From assembly GCA_025928515.1 (NCBI GenBank), contig JAICJI010000017.1:1-42500 (forward strand): DNA of 42,500 bases, given 5' to 3'. This DNA comes from Thermoleophilia bacterium. GTDB lineage: Bacteria > Actinomycetota > Thermoleophilia > Gaiellales > Gaiellaceae. Positions 24,966 through 37,530 of this stretch are shown in pieces. Position 1 is the first letter of the stretch. Each line of letters opens with the position of its first letter. A program made the position numbers and the translations under genes. The notes beneath the pieces are model-generated. The model searched no databases. It had not been told where the DNA came from and saw only the letters and a program-made list of their open reading frames with translations.

Positions 24966-27900
24966 ATGGCACTCGCGAAGCTCCTCGACTCCTGGCCCGC
25001 ATTGCGGCAACTGCGGGAGGGAGATCCGCTGGGCCTCGGCAAGGCGGTGCAGTCGCCGCGGTCGAAGAAGCTCGTGCCCCGCATCGACGAGGCCGACCAC
25101 GTCGTCGAGTCGGTCTGTCCCTACTGCGCGGTGGGTTGCGGCCAGCTCGTCTACGTCAAGGACGGCGACGTCACCCACATCGAGGGCGATCCCGCGTCCC
25201 CGATCTCACGCGGCCGCCTCTGCCCCAAGGGCCAGGCCTCGAAGAGCCTCGTGCAAAGCCCCTTGCGTGAGTACAAGGTGAAGTACCGCCGCCCGTACGG
25301 CACTCGGTGGGAGGAGCTCTCGCTCGACGAGGCGATGGAGATGATCGCCGAGCGGGTCATCCGCACCCGCGCCGAGACGTGGCGGAAGCGGACCGATGGC
25401 GGCGCGCCCGCGAACCGCACGATGGCGATCGGCAACCTCGGCGGCGCGACGCTCGACAACGAGGAGAACTACCTCATCAAGAAGCTGATGACGGGCCTCG
25501 GGATCGTCCAGGTCGAGAACCAGGCCCGCATATGACACAGCTCCACGGTGCCCGGTCTGGGCACCTCGTTCGGACGAGGCGGGGCCACGACGTTCCAGCA
25601 GGACCTGCAGAACTCCGACTGCATCGTGATCATGGGCTCGAACATGGCCGAGAACCACCCGGTGGGGTTCCAGTGGGTGATGGAGGCCAGGGAGCGCGGG
25701 GCGAAGGTGATCCACGTCGACCCGCGGTTCACGCGCACGAGCGCGATGGCGACGAAGCACGTCGGCATCCGCGCCGGTAGCGACATCGCCTTCCTCGGCG
25801 GCATCGCCAACTACATCCTCGAGCACGACCTCTACTTCCGGGAGTACGTCGCGAAGTACACGAACGCGCCCGTGATCATCGACGAGCGGTTCGTCGACAC
25901 CGAGGACGCCGACGGGCTCTTCTCCGGCTGGGATCCCGAGGCAGGCCGCTACGACATCGAGTCGTGGCGCTACGAGGGGATGGAGGTGCACGGCGCGGCC
26001 GGGCAGCGCGGCGAGGGCTTCGAGCCGCGCGGCGAGCAGTCGGGCCACGGCGCCGCAGGCGGCGGGCTGCATCACGGCGAGCCGCCGGTGGAGGATCCGG
26101 AGCTCGAGCATCCGCGCTGCGTCCTCCAGATCCTCAAGCGCCACTACCGCCGCTACACGCCCGAGTTCGTGGCCGAGACGTGCGGCTGCTCGGTCGAGGA
26201 CTTCGTCGAGGTCTGTCAAACGCTCGTCGAGAACTCCGGGCGCGAGCGGACGAGCGCCTTCTGCTACGCGGTCGGCTGGACCCAGCACACGACAGGCGTC
26301 CAGACGATCCGCTCGGCTGCGATCGTCCAGCAGCTGCTCGGCAACATCGGCCGGCCCGGCGGCGGGATCATGGCCCTCCGCGGCCACGCCTCGATCCAGG
26401 GCTCGACGGACATCCCGACGCTCTTCAACATCCTGCCCGGCTACCTGCCGATGCCCCACACGCTGAGCTACTCGAAGCTCGAGAACTTCATCGACGCGAA
26501 CACGTCGCCGACGGGCTGGTGGGGGAACTTCGAGGCGTACTGGGTCAGTCTCATGAAGGCGTACTTCGGCGAGCACGCGACCGTGGAGAACGACTGGCTT
26601 TTCGATCTGCTGCCGCGGATCGACAGCGACAACTCCGCCTATTTCACGGTCCAGCAGATGCTCGCAGGGAACGTGAAGGGCTACATCATCGCCGGTGAGA
26701 ATCCCGCGGTCGGCCATGCCAACGGCAAGGCGCACCGGCTCGGCCTCGCGAAGCTCGACTGGCTCGTCGTGCGCGACATCGTCGAGATCGAGTCCGCCTC
26801 GTTCTGGTACGACAGCCCCGAGATCGAGTCGGGAGAGCTCGAGACGGAGGCGATCGCGACCGAGGTCTTCTTCCTCCCGGCCGCGACGCACACCGAGAAG
26901 GACGGCTCGTTCACGAACACGCAGCGGCTGCTGCAGTGGCACTGGCAAGCGGTCGAGCCGAAGGAGGACTGCCGCTCGGAGCTCTGGTTCTACTTCCACC
27001 TCGGCCGCCTGATCAAGCAGAAGCTCGAGGACTCGGAGGAGGAGCGCGACACGTTGATCAAGGCGCTCCGCTGGGAGTACCCGACCCACTCCCAGATCCA
27101 GGAGCCCGCCGCCGAGGCCGTACTGCAGGAGGTCAACGGCTGGGAGATCGAGAGCGGGAAGTTCCTCTCCGGCTATCCGGAGCTGAAGGACGACGGCTCG
27201 ACGCTCTGCGGCTGCTGGATCTACTCCGGGTGCTTCACGGACGGGGTCAACCAGACTGCGCGCAAGAAGCCGCACTGGGAGCAGGAGAGCTACGTCGCGC
27301 CCGAGTGGGCGTGGGCGTGGCCGGCGAACCGGCGGATCATCTACAACCGCGCCTCGGCCGATCCCGACGGGAACCCGTGGTCCGAGCGCAAGCGCTACGT
27401 CTGGTGGGACGGCGACGAGGGCAAGTGGACCGGCCTCGACGTGCCCGACTTCAAGGAGGACAAGGAGCCCGGCTATGTCCCGCCGGAAGGCTCCGGAGCG
27501 GAGGACGCCATCGCGGGCGACCACCCGTTCATCATGCAGGCCGACGGGCGCGCCTGGCTCTACGTCGCCCAGGGCCTCGAAGACGGCCCGCTCCCGACGC
27601 ACTACGAGCCGCACGAGTCTCCCTTCGACAACCCGCTCTACTCGCAGCGCGCCAACCCGCGCCGGCAGCAGAACAAGGACCTCGCGGAGGATCCGTACAA
27701 CCCGGTGGCCGACGAGCCCGGCTCGGAGATCTATCCCTACGTCGTCACGACGTACCGGCTCACCGAGCACCACACCGCCGGCGGGATGACGCGCACGGTG
27801 CCGTACCTCGCCGAGCTGCAGCCGGAGATGTTCTGCGAGGTCCATCCGGACCTCGCCCGGGAGGTAGGGCTCGAGCACGGCGGCTGGGCGACGATCTACA

Positions 27901-28232
27901 CCTCGCGCTCGGCCATCGAGGCGCGCGTCCTCGTCACCGACCGCATCCGGCCGCTCCGGATGAACGGCCGCGAGGTGCACCAGGTCGGGCTGCCGTATCA
28001 CTGGGGCGGGCGCGGCCTCGTCACCGGCGACTCCGCGAACGACCTCGCGCACATGGCGCTCGACCCGAACGTGCACATCCAAGAGGTGAAGGCATTCACG
28101 TGCGGGATCCGCCCTGGCCGCCGCCCGCGCGGCCCGGAGCTGCCGCGCTTCGTGGCCGAACTGCGCGACCAGGCTCATTCGCGGCGTGAGCAGGACCCAC
28201 GGATCGAGCCCGAGGAAGCGAGGAAGACGTGA
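24966..28232 (+). CDS. fdhA: Formate dehydrogenase catalytic subunit, selenocysteine at residue 190
   Basis: A 1088-residue molybdenum/tungsten bis-MGD enzyme read through TGA 25533-25535. The N-terminal [4Fe-4S] site has Cys51, 54, 58 and 86 (CPYCAVGCG and RLCPKG). The active site reads VENQARI-U-HSSTVPGLGTSFGRGG, the standard place for Sec or Cys in FdhA. Downstream are SNMAENHPVGFQWV, VDPRFTRTSAMA, IGRPGGGIMALRGHASIQGS and the C-terminal MopB domain (YHWGGRGLVTGDSANDLAH). No twin-arginine signal is seen, so the catalytic side is probably cytoplasmic. It oxidises formate to CO2, or reduces CO2. It is coupled to fdhB by GTGA. A gene caller ignoring Sec would split it at 25535. Confidence 0.96.
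25547..25565 (+). promoter_or_regulatory. SECIS hairpin of fdhA
   Basis: GGTGCCC (25547-25553) and GGGCACC (25559-25565) form a perfect 7-bp stem with loop GGTCT. The loop matches the GGUCU of the E. coli fdhF SECIS that SelB binds. The stem starts 11 nt after UGA 25533-25535. Confidence 0.9.
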
Positions 28233-29089
28233 GCGCGCCCGACGGCCTCGTAACCTACGGCGACGAGCAGCAGGAGCGCGTCGGCTTCTTCACCGACACG
28301 TCGGTCTGCATCGGCTGCAAGGCCTGCGAGGTGGCCTGCAAGGAGTGGAATCTGATCCCGGAGGACGGCCTCTCGTGGACGGGCAACTCCTACGACAACA
28401 CCGGCGAGCTCTCGGCCAACACGTGGCGGCACGTCGCCTTCGTCGAGCAGGAGAAGCCGCTCCTGACCAATGGCAACGGCGAGACGGGGCTCCGCTGGCT
28501 GATGGAGTCGGATGTCTGCAAGCACTGCACGCACGCCGCGTGCCTCGACGTCTGCCCGACGGGCTCGCTCTTCCGCACCGAGTTCGGAACGGTCGTGGTG
28601 CAGCAGGACATCTGCAACGGCTGCGGCTACTGCGTGCCTGCGTGTCCGTTCGGCGTCCTCGACAAGCGGCATCTCGCTCCCGCTCCCGACCTCCCTGCCT
28701 TCGCGAAGGAGGACGGCCGCGTCTGGAAGTGCACGCTCTGCTACGACCGCCTCAAGGGTGGGCACGAGCCGGCTTGCGCGAAGGCCTGCCCAACGAAGTC
28801 GATCCAGTTCGGGCCGCTGGACGAGCTGCGGGAGCGCGCCGACGCGCGGCTCGCGAAGCTCGATGCCGAAGGCTGGAACGGCGCGCAGCTGTACGGCCGC
28901 GACCCTGACGACGGCGTGGGCGGCTTCGGCGCCTTCTTCCTGCTCCTCGACGAGCCCGAGGTCTACGGGCTGCCGCCCGACCCGGTGGTGACGACGCGCG
29001 ACCTGCCGGAGATGTGGACGAACATGCTCGCCGCGGCCGGCGCGCTGGTCGTCGGCGTCGCGGCGGCGTTCGTGGGGAGCCGGTCGTGA
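28229..29089 (+). CDS. fdhB: Formate dehydrogenase iron-sulfur subunit
   Basis: A 286-residue ferredoxin-like subunit holding four [4Fe-4S] clusters. Cys motifs in order: CIGCKACEVACKEWN, CKHCTHAACLDVCPTG, CNGCGYCVPACPFG and CTLCYDRLKGG with EPACAKACPTKS. A single C-terminal helix (AAAGALVVGVAAAFVGS) anchors it to the membrane. GTG 28229 overlaps the fdhA stop. It carries electrons from FdhA to the membrane subunit encoded next. Confidence 0.94.
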   Translation: MSAPDGLVTYGDEQQERVGFFTDTSVCIGCKACEVACKEWNLIPEDGLSWTGNSYDNTGELSANTWRHVAFVEQEKPLLTNGNGETGLRWLMESDVCKHCTHAACLDVCPTGSLFRTEFGTVVVQQDICNGCGYCVPACPFGVLDKRHLAPAPDLPAFAKEDGRVWKCTLCYDRLKGGHEPACAKACPTKSIQFGPLDELRERADARLAKLDAEGWNGAQLYGRDPDDGVGGFGAFFLLLDEPEVYGLPPDPVVTTRDLPEMWTNMLAAAGALVVGVAAAFVGSRS

Positions 29090-30015
29090 GCTACGTCACT
29101 GCCGCCGGCACCGAGACACGCTCGTACTACGGCCGGCCGATCATCAAGGAGCCGGTCTGGACGTGGGAGATCCCGACCTACTTCTTCACCGGCGGGCTCG
29201 CGGGCGCCTCGGCGGTGCTGAGCTCGGCCGCGCGGGTGTCGGGCAACGAGAAGCTCGCCCGCACGGCCCTCTACGTCGGCACCGCGGCCGAGCTCGTCTC
29301 GCCGGCGCTGCTCATCTCGGACCTGGGCCGGCCCGAGCGCTTCCACCACATGCTTCGCGTCGTCAAGCCGACCTCGCCGATGAACGTCGGCTCCTGGGTG
29401 CTGCTCGTGAGCGGCGGCGCGTCGACGACGGCTGCGCTGTGCCAACTCCTCGGCCGCTTCACGCCCCTCAGACGCGCAGCCTCGGTCGTCGCCACTCTGG
29501 CCGGCCCTCCGCTCGCGACGTACACCGGCGTCCTCGTCGCGGACACCGCTGTCCCCGCGTGGCACGAGGCCCGCCGCGAGCTGCCGTGGATCTTCGGGGC
29601 GAGCGCGGCCGCGAGCGCGGGCGCTGCGGCCTCGATGTTCGTCGACCCGAGAGACGCAGTCCCGGCGCGGCGTGTCGCGGTCGCCGGCGTCCTGGCCGAA
29701 GGCGCCCTGATGCAGGCGATGGAGCTACGGCTCGGAGCGCTCGGCGACGTCTACCGCCAGGGCCAGGCCGGCAAGCTCTCGTGGGCGGCGAAGGGTCTCG
29801 CGGTCACGGGAGCCGCGCTGCTCGGAACCAAGGGCCGGAAGAGCCGCGCCGCAGCCGTGGCCGGCGGCGCGCTCGTCTGCGCCGGGGAGCTGTGCATGCG
29901 CTGGGCCGTCTTCACCGCCGGCCGCCAGTCGGCGCGCGACCCGAAGTACGTGGTCGAGTCGCAGCGCCGGCGGATCGAGCGAGACGGCACCAAGGCGACG
30001 ACGAAGCCGGCCTAG
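29086..30015 (+). CDS. NrfD/PsrC-type membrane subunit of formate dehydrogenase
   Basis: A 309-residue polytopic membrane protein of the NrfD family. Early motifs are VWTWEIPTYFFTGGLAGASA and LISDLGRPERFHHMLRVV; GRPERFHHM is typical of the quinone-linked NrfD/PsrC class. GTG 29086 overlaps the fdhB stop (GTGA). It probably exchanges electrons with menaquinone; unlike FdnI it has no visible pair of heme-b histidines in conserved helices. The gene ends 6 nt before a convergent gene. Confidence 0.9.
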   Translation: MSYVTAAGTETRSYYGRPIIKEPVWTWEIPTYFFTGGLAGASAVLSSAARVSGNEKLARTALYVGTAAELVSPALLISDLGRPERFHHMLRVVKPTSPMNVGSWVLLVSGGASTTAALCQLLGRFTPLRRAASVVATLAGPPLATYTGVLVADTAVPAWHEARRELPWIFGASAAASAGAAASMFVDPRDAVPARRVAVAGVLAEGALMQAMELRLGALGDVYRQGQAGKLSWAAKGLAVTGAALLGTKGRKSRAAAVAGGALVCAGELCMRWAVFTAGRQSARDPKYVVESQRRRIERDGTKATTKPA

Positions 30016-30021
30016 CGGCGC

Positions 30022-30933
30022 TCACCAGTCCGGTTCGAAGTTCTCGCCCTTCTTCGACGACACGTGGAGGATGTGGCGGATCCCCTGGCCGTTCGGCCGG
30101 ATCTCCTTCACGTAGTCGCCGTACGTGAACACGATCCACCGGCCGTCAGGCGACCAACTCGGCTGCGCGCCGAAGACACCGAGCGAGTGGTAGCGGGTGC
30201 CGGCCGTGTTCACCGTCTCGAGCTTGCCGCGCGAGTTGAAGACGAGATGCCTGCTGTCCGGCGACCAGGCGACGTCGAGCCCCGTCGCCTTGCCGACCGC
30301 GCGAGCCTTGTGCGTCTTCGGCGAGAGGAGGTAGATCCAATCGGGAGCGACGGCGCCGACGAACGCGATCCAGCGGCCGTCGGGCGACCAGACAGGCTGC
30401 GTCGCGCCGGTCGCGAGGCTCGTCAGCCGGCGAACGGCGTGCGTGCGGACGTTCACGTCATACAACTGCTCCAGCCCGCCGTTCTTGTCGGCGAAGGCCG
30501 CGAAGACGAGCTGTTGCCCGTCGGGCGACCACGTCAGGTCGGGCGTGACACCGTTGCCGAAAAGCTGCGGTGCGTTGGTGAAATGCGTCAAAGCGTGCTG
30601 ATTCGTCCCGTCCGCGTTCATCACCCAGACCTGGTCGCTCGTGTGCGGCCTCGGCTTGATGAAGGCGATCTGCTCGTGGTTGGGCGACCACGCCGGCGAG
30701 GTCTCGGTCACCTGGTCGTGGGTGAGGACTCGCAGGCCCGTGCCGTTCGCGGCCACGACCGCGATCTCGCCCTTGCCGCAGTCCGCCGGCTCCGGCCCGC
30801 TGGCGCCCTTCACGATGCAGAAGTGATTCATGCCGAAGACGATCTGGCCTGTCGGCTGCGTCCCGCTGCTTGCGGACGCCGCGCCTGCGAGCAGTGCCAG
30901 GCACGCGAGTGATGTCAGCACGAGGCGTCTCAT
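30022..30933 (-). CDS. Secreted TolB-like beta-propeller protein
   Basis: A 303-residue exported protein with signal peptide RRLVLTSLACLALLAGAASA and PD40-type blades: AWSPNHEQIAFI, TWSPDGQQLVFAAF, VWSPDGRWIAFVG, AWSPDSRHLVFN and SWSPDGRWIVFT. It resembles the lipoprotein at 198-1265 in fold but lacks the lipobox Cys. No partner such as a Pal lipoprotein is nearby. Function unknown; a protein-binding scaffold outside the membrane is likely. Confidence 0.77.
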   Translation of the reverse strand: MRRLVLTSLACLALLAGAASASSGTQPTGQIVFGMNHFCIVKGASGPEPADCGKGEIAVVAANGTGLRVLTHDQVTETSPAWSPNHEQIAFIKPRPHTSDQVWVMNADGTNQHALTHFTNAPQLFGNGVTPDLTWSPDGQQLVFAAFADKNGGLEQLYDVNVRTHAVRRLTSLATGATQPVWSPDGRWIAFVGAVAPDWIYLLSPKTHKARAVGKATGLDVAWSPDSRHLVFNSRGKLETVNTAGTRYHSLGVFGAQPSWSPDGRWIVFTYGDYVKEIRPNGQGIRHILHVSSKKGENFEPDW

Positions 30934-31009
30934 GGACCGGAAGCTAATCCCGAGATGTGATGGCCAAGTAATTCATCGGGAGCTACCGAGCCGCCTCTAG
31001 ACTCGGAGC

Positions 31010-33700
<2,691 letters not shown>

Positions 33701-33785
33701 CGTCGCGTCGAGGCGGCCCCTCGGGATCCGCGCAACTCCCGGGCGCGACGATCCACGCCGAAGGCGATCGCAGCGTGAGCAAGAC

Positions 33786-33800
33786 CGGTACGTAGTACCG
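33786..33800. repeat. Palindromic element, copy 1
   Basis: CGGTAC-GTA-GTACCG, a 6-bp inverted repeat with 3-nt centre, in the convergent acnA/qcrB gap. Its flanks (GAC before, TCAC after) are partly shared with the inverted copy at 33900-33914. Possible operator or RNA hairpin; no function shown. Confidence 0.5.
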
Positions 33801-33899
33801 TCACGAGACCGTCACGACGACACCGACACCGGTGCGAAACCGCCGCTGAGTTAGGCCGGCTCATTTACCGCGGCACGAGGATGTCGTTACCAGTACGTG

Positions 33900-33914
33900 C
33901 GGTACGTGGTACCG
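33900..33914. repeat. Palindromic element, copy 2
   Basis: CGGTAC-GTG-GTACCG, 114 bp from copy 1 and 10 bp beyond the qcrB stop. Read on the minus strand it begins GACCGGTAC like copy 1, so the two face each other. The tandem GTACGTG just before it adds further repetition. Confidence 0.5.
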
Positions 33915-33924
33915 GTCGTCCGGG

Positions 33925-35349
33925 CTAGGACTCGAGCGCGTCCGGATCGCCCGGACGCTCCGCTCCGTGCCGCATTCTCGTGAGCCGCGCCTCTTGCTCG
34001 GCCTCGTGCCGGTCGCGGAGGACGAGCTCGCCCGCCTGCAGTTCCTTGCACGTCCACCAGGCGACGAGCCCGAAGACGACGGGCAGCACCCAGACGACCA
34101 CGCGGTAGACCCAGATCTGTGGCGCGTAGCCGATCCCGAGGGTGACGTCGACGCGATCCGAGGCTCCGGCGAGGAAGACGAGGAAGACCCAGCTGACCAT
34201 CGCGACCCCGATGCCGGTGCGAACAGGCGCGTCGCGGGGCCGGTCGAGGAGGTTGTGGAACGCCTGGTCACCGGTGAAGCGGCGCTCGAGCCATGGCCAG
34301 AAATAGAGGAAGCCGAAGACGACGAGCGGGAAGGCCGCGCCGCCCCAGAACGGGTTCGGCAGGAGCGTGTAGTGGCCGATCGTGAGGTCGAAGCTCGGCA
34401 CGAGTCGCAGGGCACCGATCAGCCAGCCGAGGTACCAGTCCGGTTGCGCGCCGTTCGTCGAGGAGTACGTGTGGAACGGCCCCCAGAGCCAGATCGGATT
34501 GATCTGGACGAGGCCACCAATCAGGAAGAGCACGCCGGCCGTCCCGACCATCAACCCGAGCGACCGCGGCGCCTGACCGGGGAACGCCGGGATGCCCACG
34601 ATCGTCCGCTCGCTCTGCGCCTTCTTCCGCCGGAACTGCGTGTGGTGCCGCATCGCCACGAGCAGCAGGTGCGCGCCCAGCAGCAGCCCGATCAGGATCG
34701 GGAAGATCAGCACGTGCGCGATGTACATGCGCGGCCACAGCTTCGGGCTCCCCGGGAACATCCCGTCGAACAGCCAGTTCATGAGGTTCTGGCCGACGAA
34801 CGGCAGCGAGAGCCCGACCGAGTAGCCGATCACGAGGCCCATCCCGGACATGAGGTCGTCGACGAGCGAGTAGCCGATGTACGCCTCGAGCAGCGACAGC
34901 ATGAGCATCGTCACTCCGAGCCAGTACGTCAGCTCGCGCGGCTTGCGGTAGGCGCCGGTGAAGAAGACGCGGAAGAGGTGGAGGACGATCGCCGCGAGGA
35001 AGACGTTCGCGGCCCAGTGGTGCGTCTGCCGGATGAGCAGGCCGGCGCGCACGGCCAGCGAGAGGTGCAGGACCGACGCGTACGCCTCGCTCATCCTCTG
35101 GCCGTAGAGCGCCGGGTAGTAGTCGCCCCGGAAGACGACCTCCCTCGTGGAGTCGACGAAGAAGAAGGTCAGGTAGATCCCGGTCGCGACGAGGACCATG
35201 AACGCGTACAGCGCGACCTCGCCGAGCAGGAACGACCAGTGGTCGGGGAAGAGGTAGCGAAGCGTCTTGCGCAGGAGCGGCGCGGTCGCGCTGCGCTCGT
35301 CGAGCCAGCGGACGGCGCGGCGGGTCATGGGGGCGCCGCGGCGGCTCAT
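33925..35349 (-). CDS. qcrB: Menaquinol-cytochrome c reductase cytochrome b subunit
   Basis: A 474-residue membrane protein with eight or more helices. Heme-b His pairs are visible in THHWAANVFLAAIVLHLFRV and in the later AHVLIFPILIGLLLGAHLLL. The quinol-site area appears as PDWYLGWLIGALRL, close to the PEWY region of cytochrome b. ATG 35349 overlaps the qcrA stop (ATGA). It is the last gene of the oxidase/bc operon. The C-terminal 40 residues form a charged soluble tail. Confidence 0.93.
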   Translation of the reverse strand: MSRRGAPMTRRAVRWLDERSATAPLLRKTLRYLFPDHWSFLLGEVALYAFMVLVATGIYLTFFFVDSTREVVFRGDYYPALYGQRMSEAYASVLHLSLAVRAGLLIRQTHHWAANVFLAAIVLHLFRVFFTGAYRKPRELTYWLGVTMLMLSLLEAYIGYSLVDDLMSGMGLVIGYSVGLSLPFVGQNLMNWLFDGMFPGSPKLWPRMYIAHVLIFPILIGLLLGAHLLLVAMRHHTQFRRKKAQSERTIVGIPAFPGQAPRSLGLMVGTAGVLFLIGGLVQINPIWLWGPFHTYSSTNGAQPDWYLGWLIGALRLVPSFDLTIGHYTLLPNPFWGGAAFPLVVFGFLYFWPWLERRFTGDQAFHNLLDRPRDAPVRTGIGVAMVSWVFLVFLAGASDRVDVTLGIGYAPQIWVYRVVVWVLPVVFGLVAWWTCKELQAGELVLRDRHEAEQEARLTRMRHGAERPGDPDALES

Positions 35350-36353
35350 GGCTGCGCCTTCCAGATGCGGACGCCCCACCACGAAGGCCCGACCGGGCCG
35401 TCGAAGTTGCCCTTGGCGCGGAGGTAGCCGCTCGAGTCGACGTAGACCGGCAGCAGCGGCAGGTCGCGCCCCGCAGGCCCGAACGTGACCGTGCCGCCGG
35501 TCGCGGGGTCGAAGGTGGAGTAGTGGCACGGGCAGACGAGCGCCGGCCGCGGCTCGTCGGGCTGGAAGAGCGGTGCCCGGTAGAGCGTGATCGCGCAGCC
35601 GGCGTGGGTGCAGATGCGCGAGTAGGCGAGGATCCCGTGCGCGTCGTAGCCCGTGAGGTGCGGCGGCAGGTGGAGCTGATCCGGATCGAGGCGGATCACG
35701 ACGAGCGACGCGGCCATCTGGTCCTTCTCCTCGTCGTTCGTCCCTTCGGGGAAGGCGAGGTAGAAGTTCTTCTTCTCGATATCGGAGGCCTTGTACGGGC
35801 GGCCGTTCTCGTCGACGAGCCGCCGGCCGCGCCGCCAGGGCGTGCGGAGGAAGTCGCCGACGTGGAAGAGCGGCCCGAAGGAGACGGCCGGCGTGAGGAG
35901 AGCGAGGCCGAGCGTCCCGCCTGCTCCGAGCAGGCCGAGCTTGAAGAAGCGCGAGCGCGTGAAGCGCGTGCTGCTCTCGTCGATCAGCTCCGCGATCACC
36001 TGCTGCTCGCCCGGGTGCTCGTGGGGCGGGTACGCCTCGGCGACCTCCTCCTGGGGCACGAGCTTGAGGCCGACGACGACGAGCGCCGCCGCGAGGAAGA
36101 GGAGCGAGAGGCCGATCGTCGCGCCGAGCAGCGGCGTCACCGCGGGCAGCGAGCCCGCGAAGGCGTAGACCAGGATGAAGCCGAGCGCGCTGAGCGACGA
36201 GAGCCCGAGCAGGGCGAGCACGGCGAGCTCCGCAGCGGGGTTCGGCGGCTGCGCCGGCACGATCCGCGTCTCCTCGGGCTTCGGTCTCCGGTGACGGCGC
36301 CGGCCGAGCAACAGCACGAGCCCGGACACGATCCCGTTGCGCAGACGGCTCAC
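35346..36353 (-). CDS. qcrA: Rieske iron-sulfur subunit of the bc complex
   Basis: A 335-residue protein with three N-terminal helices, as in actinobacterial QcrA, and a C-terminal Rieske domain. Cluster ligands are in ICTHAGCAIT and CPCHYSTFD. GTG 36353 overlaps the qcrC stop (GTGA). An RSRFFKLGLLGAGG segment before helix three resembles a degenerate twin-arginine motif, as known for three-helix actinobacterial Rieske proteins. It receives an electron from menaquinol and passes it to QcrC. Confidence 0.93.
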   Translation of the reverse strand: MSRLRNGIVSGLVLLLGRRRHRRPKPEETRIVPAQPPNPAAELAVLALLGLSSLSALGFILVYAFAGSLPAVTPLLGATIGLSLLFLAAALVVVGLKLVPQEEVAEAYPPHEHPGEQQVIAELIDESSTRFTRSRFFKLGLLGAGGTLGLALLTPAVSFGPLFHVGDFLRTPWRRGRRLVDENGRPYKASDIEKKNFYLAFPEGTNDEEKDQMAASLVVIRLDPDQLHLPPHLTGYDAHGILAYSRICTHAGCAITLYRAPLFQPDEPRPALVCPCHYSTFDPATGGTVTFGPAGRDLPLLPVYVDSSGYLRAKGNFDGPVGPSWWGVRIWKAQP

Positions 36354-37141
36354 CGCGAGAGCCTCCGCCCGAGCAGCAGGCACAGCACCAGGAGCGCCGG
36401 GATCGCGAGGAACCACGTCACGAGCCCCTCCGGGACGGGGCCGAGGTAGCCGAGCCCCCAACCGCCCGGCCGGGTCGGCGCGTGCGTGAACTGGACGTAG
36501 CGGACGATCGAGTCGAGCTGCCGGTCGCTGAGCGCGCGCTGCGAGAACCTCGGCATCACGTACGGCCCGATCCGCACCGCCTCCGCGACCTGCCGAGCTG
36601 TCGCCTGCATGAGGTCCGGCGGCAGCCCTCCCTTCACGTAACCGCCCTGAGCGAGGACCTGGTGGCAGCCGGCGCAGTGCTCGGTGAAGAGCGCCTGGCC
36701 CTGCGAGAGGCTTCCGAGCGCGGGCTTCGGCGTCGGGATCGCCGGCCCGCCGAAGGTCGCGACGTACGCGACGAGAGCCTTGATCTGGTGATCGCTGAAG
36801 AGGACTGGCCGGCGGCGCGGCTGCAGCCCCAGGTGACGCAGCGGCATGTAGCCGGTGCGGAGGTAGAAGTCGGCCGCGAGCGCCCCCACGCCGTGCAACG
36901 ACGGCCCGATTCCGCCCTGCTGTCCCTGCTCGCGGCCCGGCCCTTCGCCGGTCGCGTTCGAGGGCTCGTCGTAGCGGCCGGCCGCGTTCCCACCGTGGCA
37001 GGCGAGGCAGTACTGGCCGTAGAGGTGGTAGCCGTAGGCGGCGAGCGGCTCCTTCGGCGTGCCGTGCGGAGTGCCCGCGTCCGCCGCTCCCGGCACGAGC
37101 AGCAGCGCGACCGCGAAGGCGAGGGTCAGGACTGCGCGCAT
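36350..37141 (-). CDS. qcrC: Diheme cytochrome c subunit of the bc complex
   Basis: A 263-residue exported protein: signal peptide RAVLTLAFAVALLLVPGAADA, two heme-c sites CLACH and CAGCH, and a C-terminal anchor WFLAIPALLVLCLLLG. The axial Met of the second heme is likely in YVMPRFSQ. Two-heme QcrC replaces cytochrome c1 plus soluble cytochrome c in actinobacteria and contacts the oxidase directly. Its start lies 16 nt inside the preceding gene. Confidence 0.92.
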   Translation of the reverse strand: MRAVLTLAFAVALLLVPGAADAGTPHGTPKEPLAAYGYHLYGQYCLACHGGNAAGRYDEPSNATGEGPGREQGQQGGIGPSLHGVGALAADFYLRTGYMPLRHLGLQPRRRPVLFSDHQIKALVAYVATFGGPAIPTPKPALGSLSQGQALFTEHCAGCHQVLAQGGYVKGGLPPDLMQATARQVAEAVRIGPYVMPRFSQRALSDRQLDSIVRYVQFTHAPTRPGGWGLGYLGPVPEGLVTWFLAIPALLVLCLLLGRRLSR

Positions 37142-37530
37142 AGCGAGGCGAAGGTCGAGAGGAGCCCGTCCATGAGCACGACGGTGAAGAAGAGGACGTT
37201 CGCGACCATCGCGGCAGTCGCGAAGAAGTGGAGGCGCGTGTAGGGCGTCGCTCCTCCCCAGCGCCCGGCGCCCGGCGGCCCGTCGCCGTAGTTCGTCTCG
37301 CGCGTCGCGAGGAAGACGTGGATCGCCGCGGCCTCGGAGGCGAGGACGAGCAGCGCGGCAGCAGACATGATCGCGAGCTGCCACGTGTCGTAGCCGATAC
37401 CCCAATGCAGGCCTCCCACTTCGCACCGCGCCTCGCCGACCCCGTAGCCGACCACGTGCTGGGCCGCCCAGGCGAGCGGCGCCACGACGACTCCGACCCA
37501 CTGCACCACCGAGAGCCTGCGCGTGCTCAT
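37126..37530 (-). CDS. Unknown three-helix membrane protein in the oxidase operon
   Basis: A 134-residue protein with helices around VQWVGVVVAPLAWAAQHVVG, AIMSAAALLVLASEAAAIHV and FFATAAMVANVLFFTVVLMD. Several His (HH-less: AQHVVG, IHVF, LHFF) and three Cys are spread along it. No family recognised. Its start overlaps the subunit III stop (ATGA) and its end overlaps qcrC by 16 nt. Position argues for an accessory subunit or assembly factor of the bc-caa3 supercomplex. Confidence 0.75.
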   Translation of the reverse strand: MSTRRLSVVQWVGVVVAPLAWAAQHVVGYGVGEARCEVGGLHWGIGYDTWQLAIMSAAALLVLASEAAAIHVFLATRETNYGDGPPGAGRWGGATPYTRLHFFATAAMVANVLFFTVVLMDGLLSTFASLCAQS

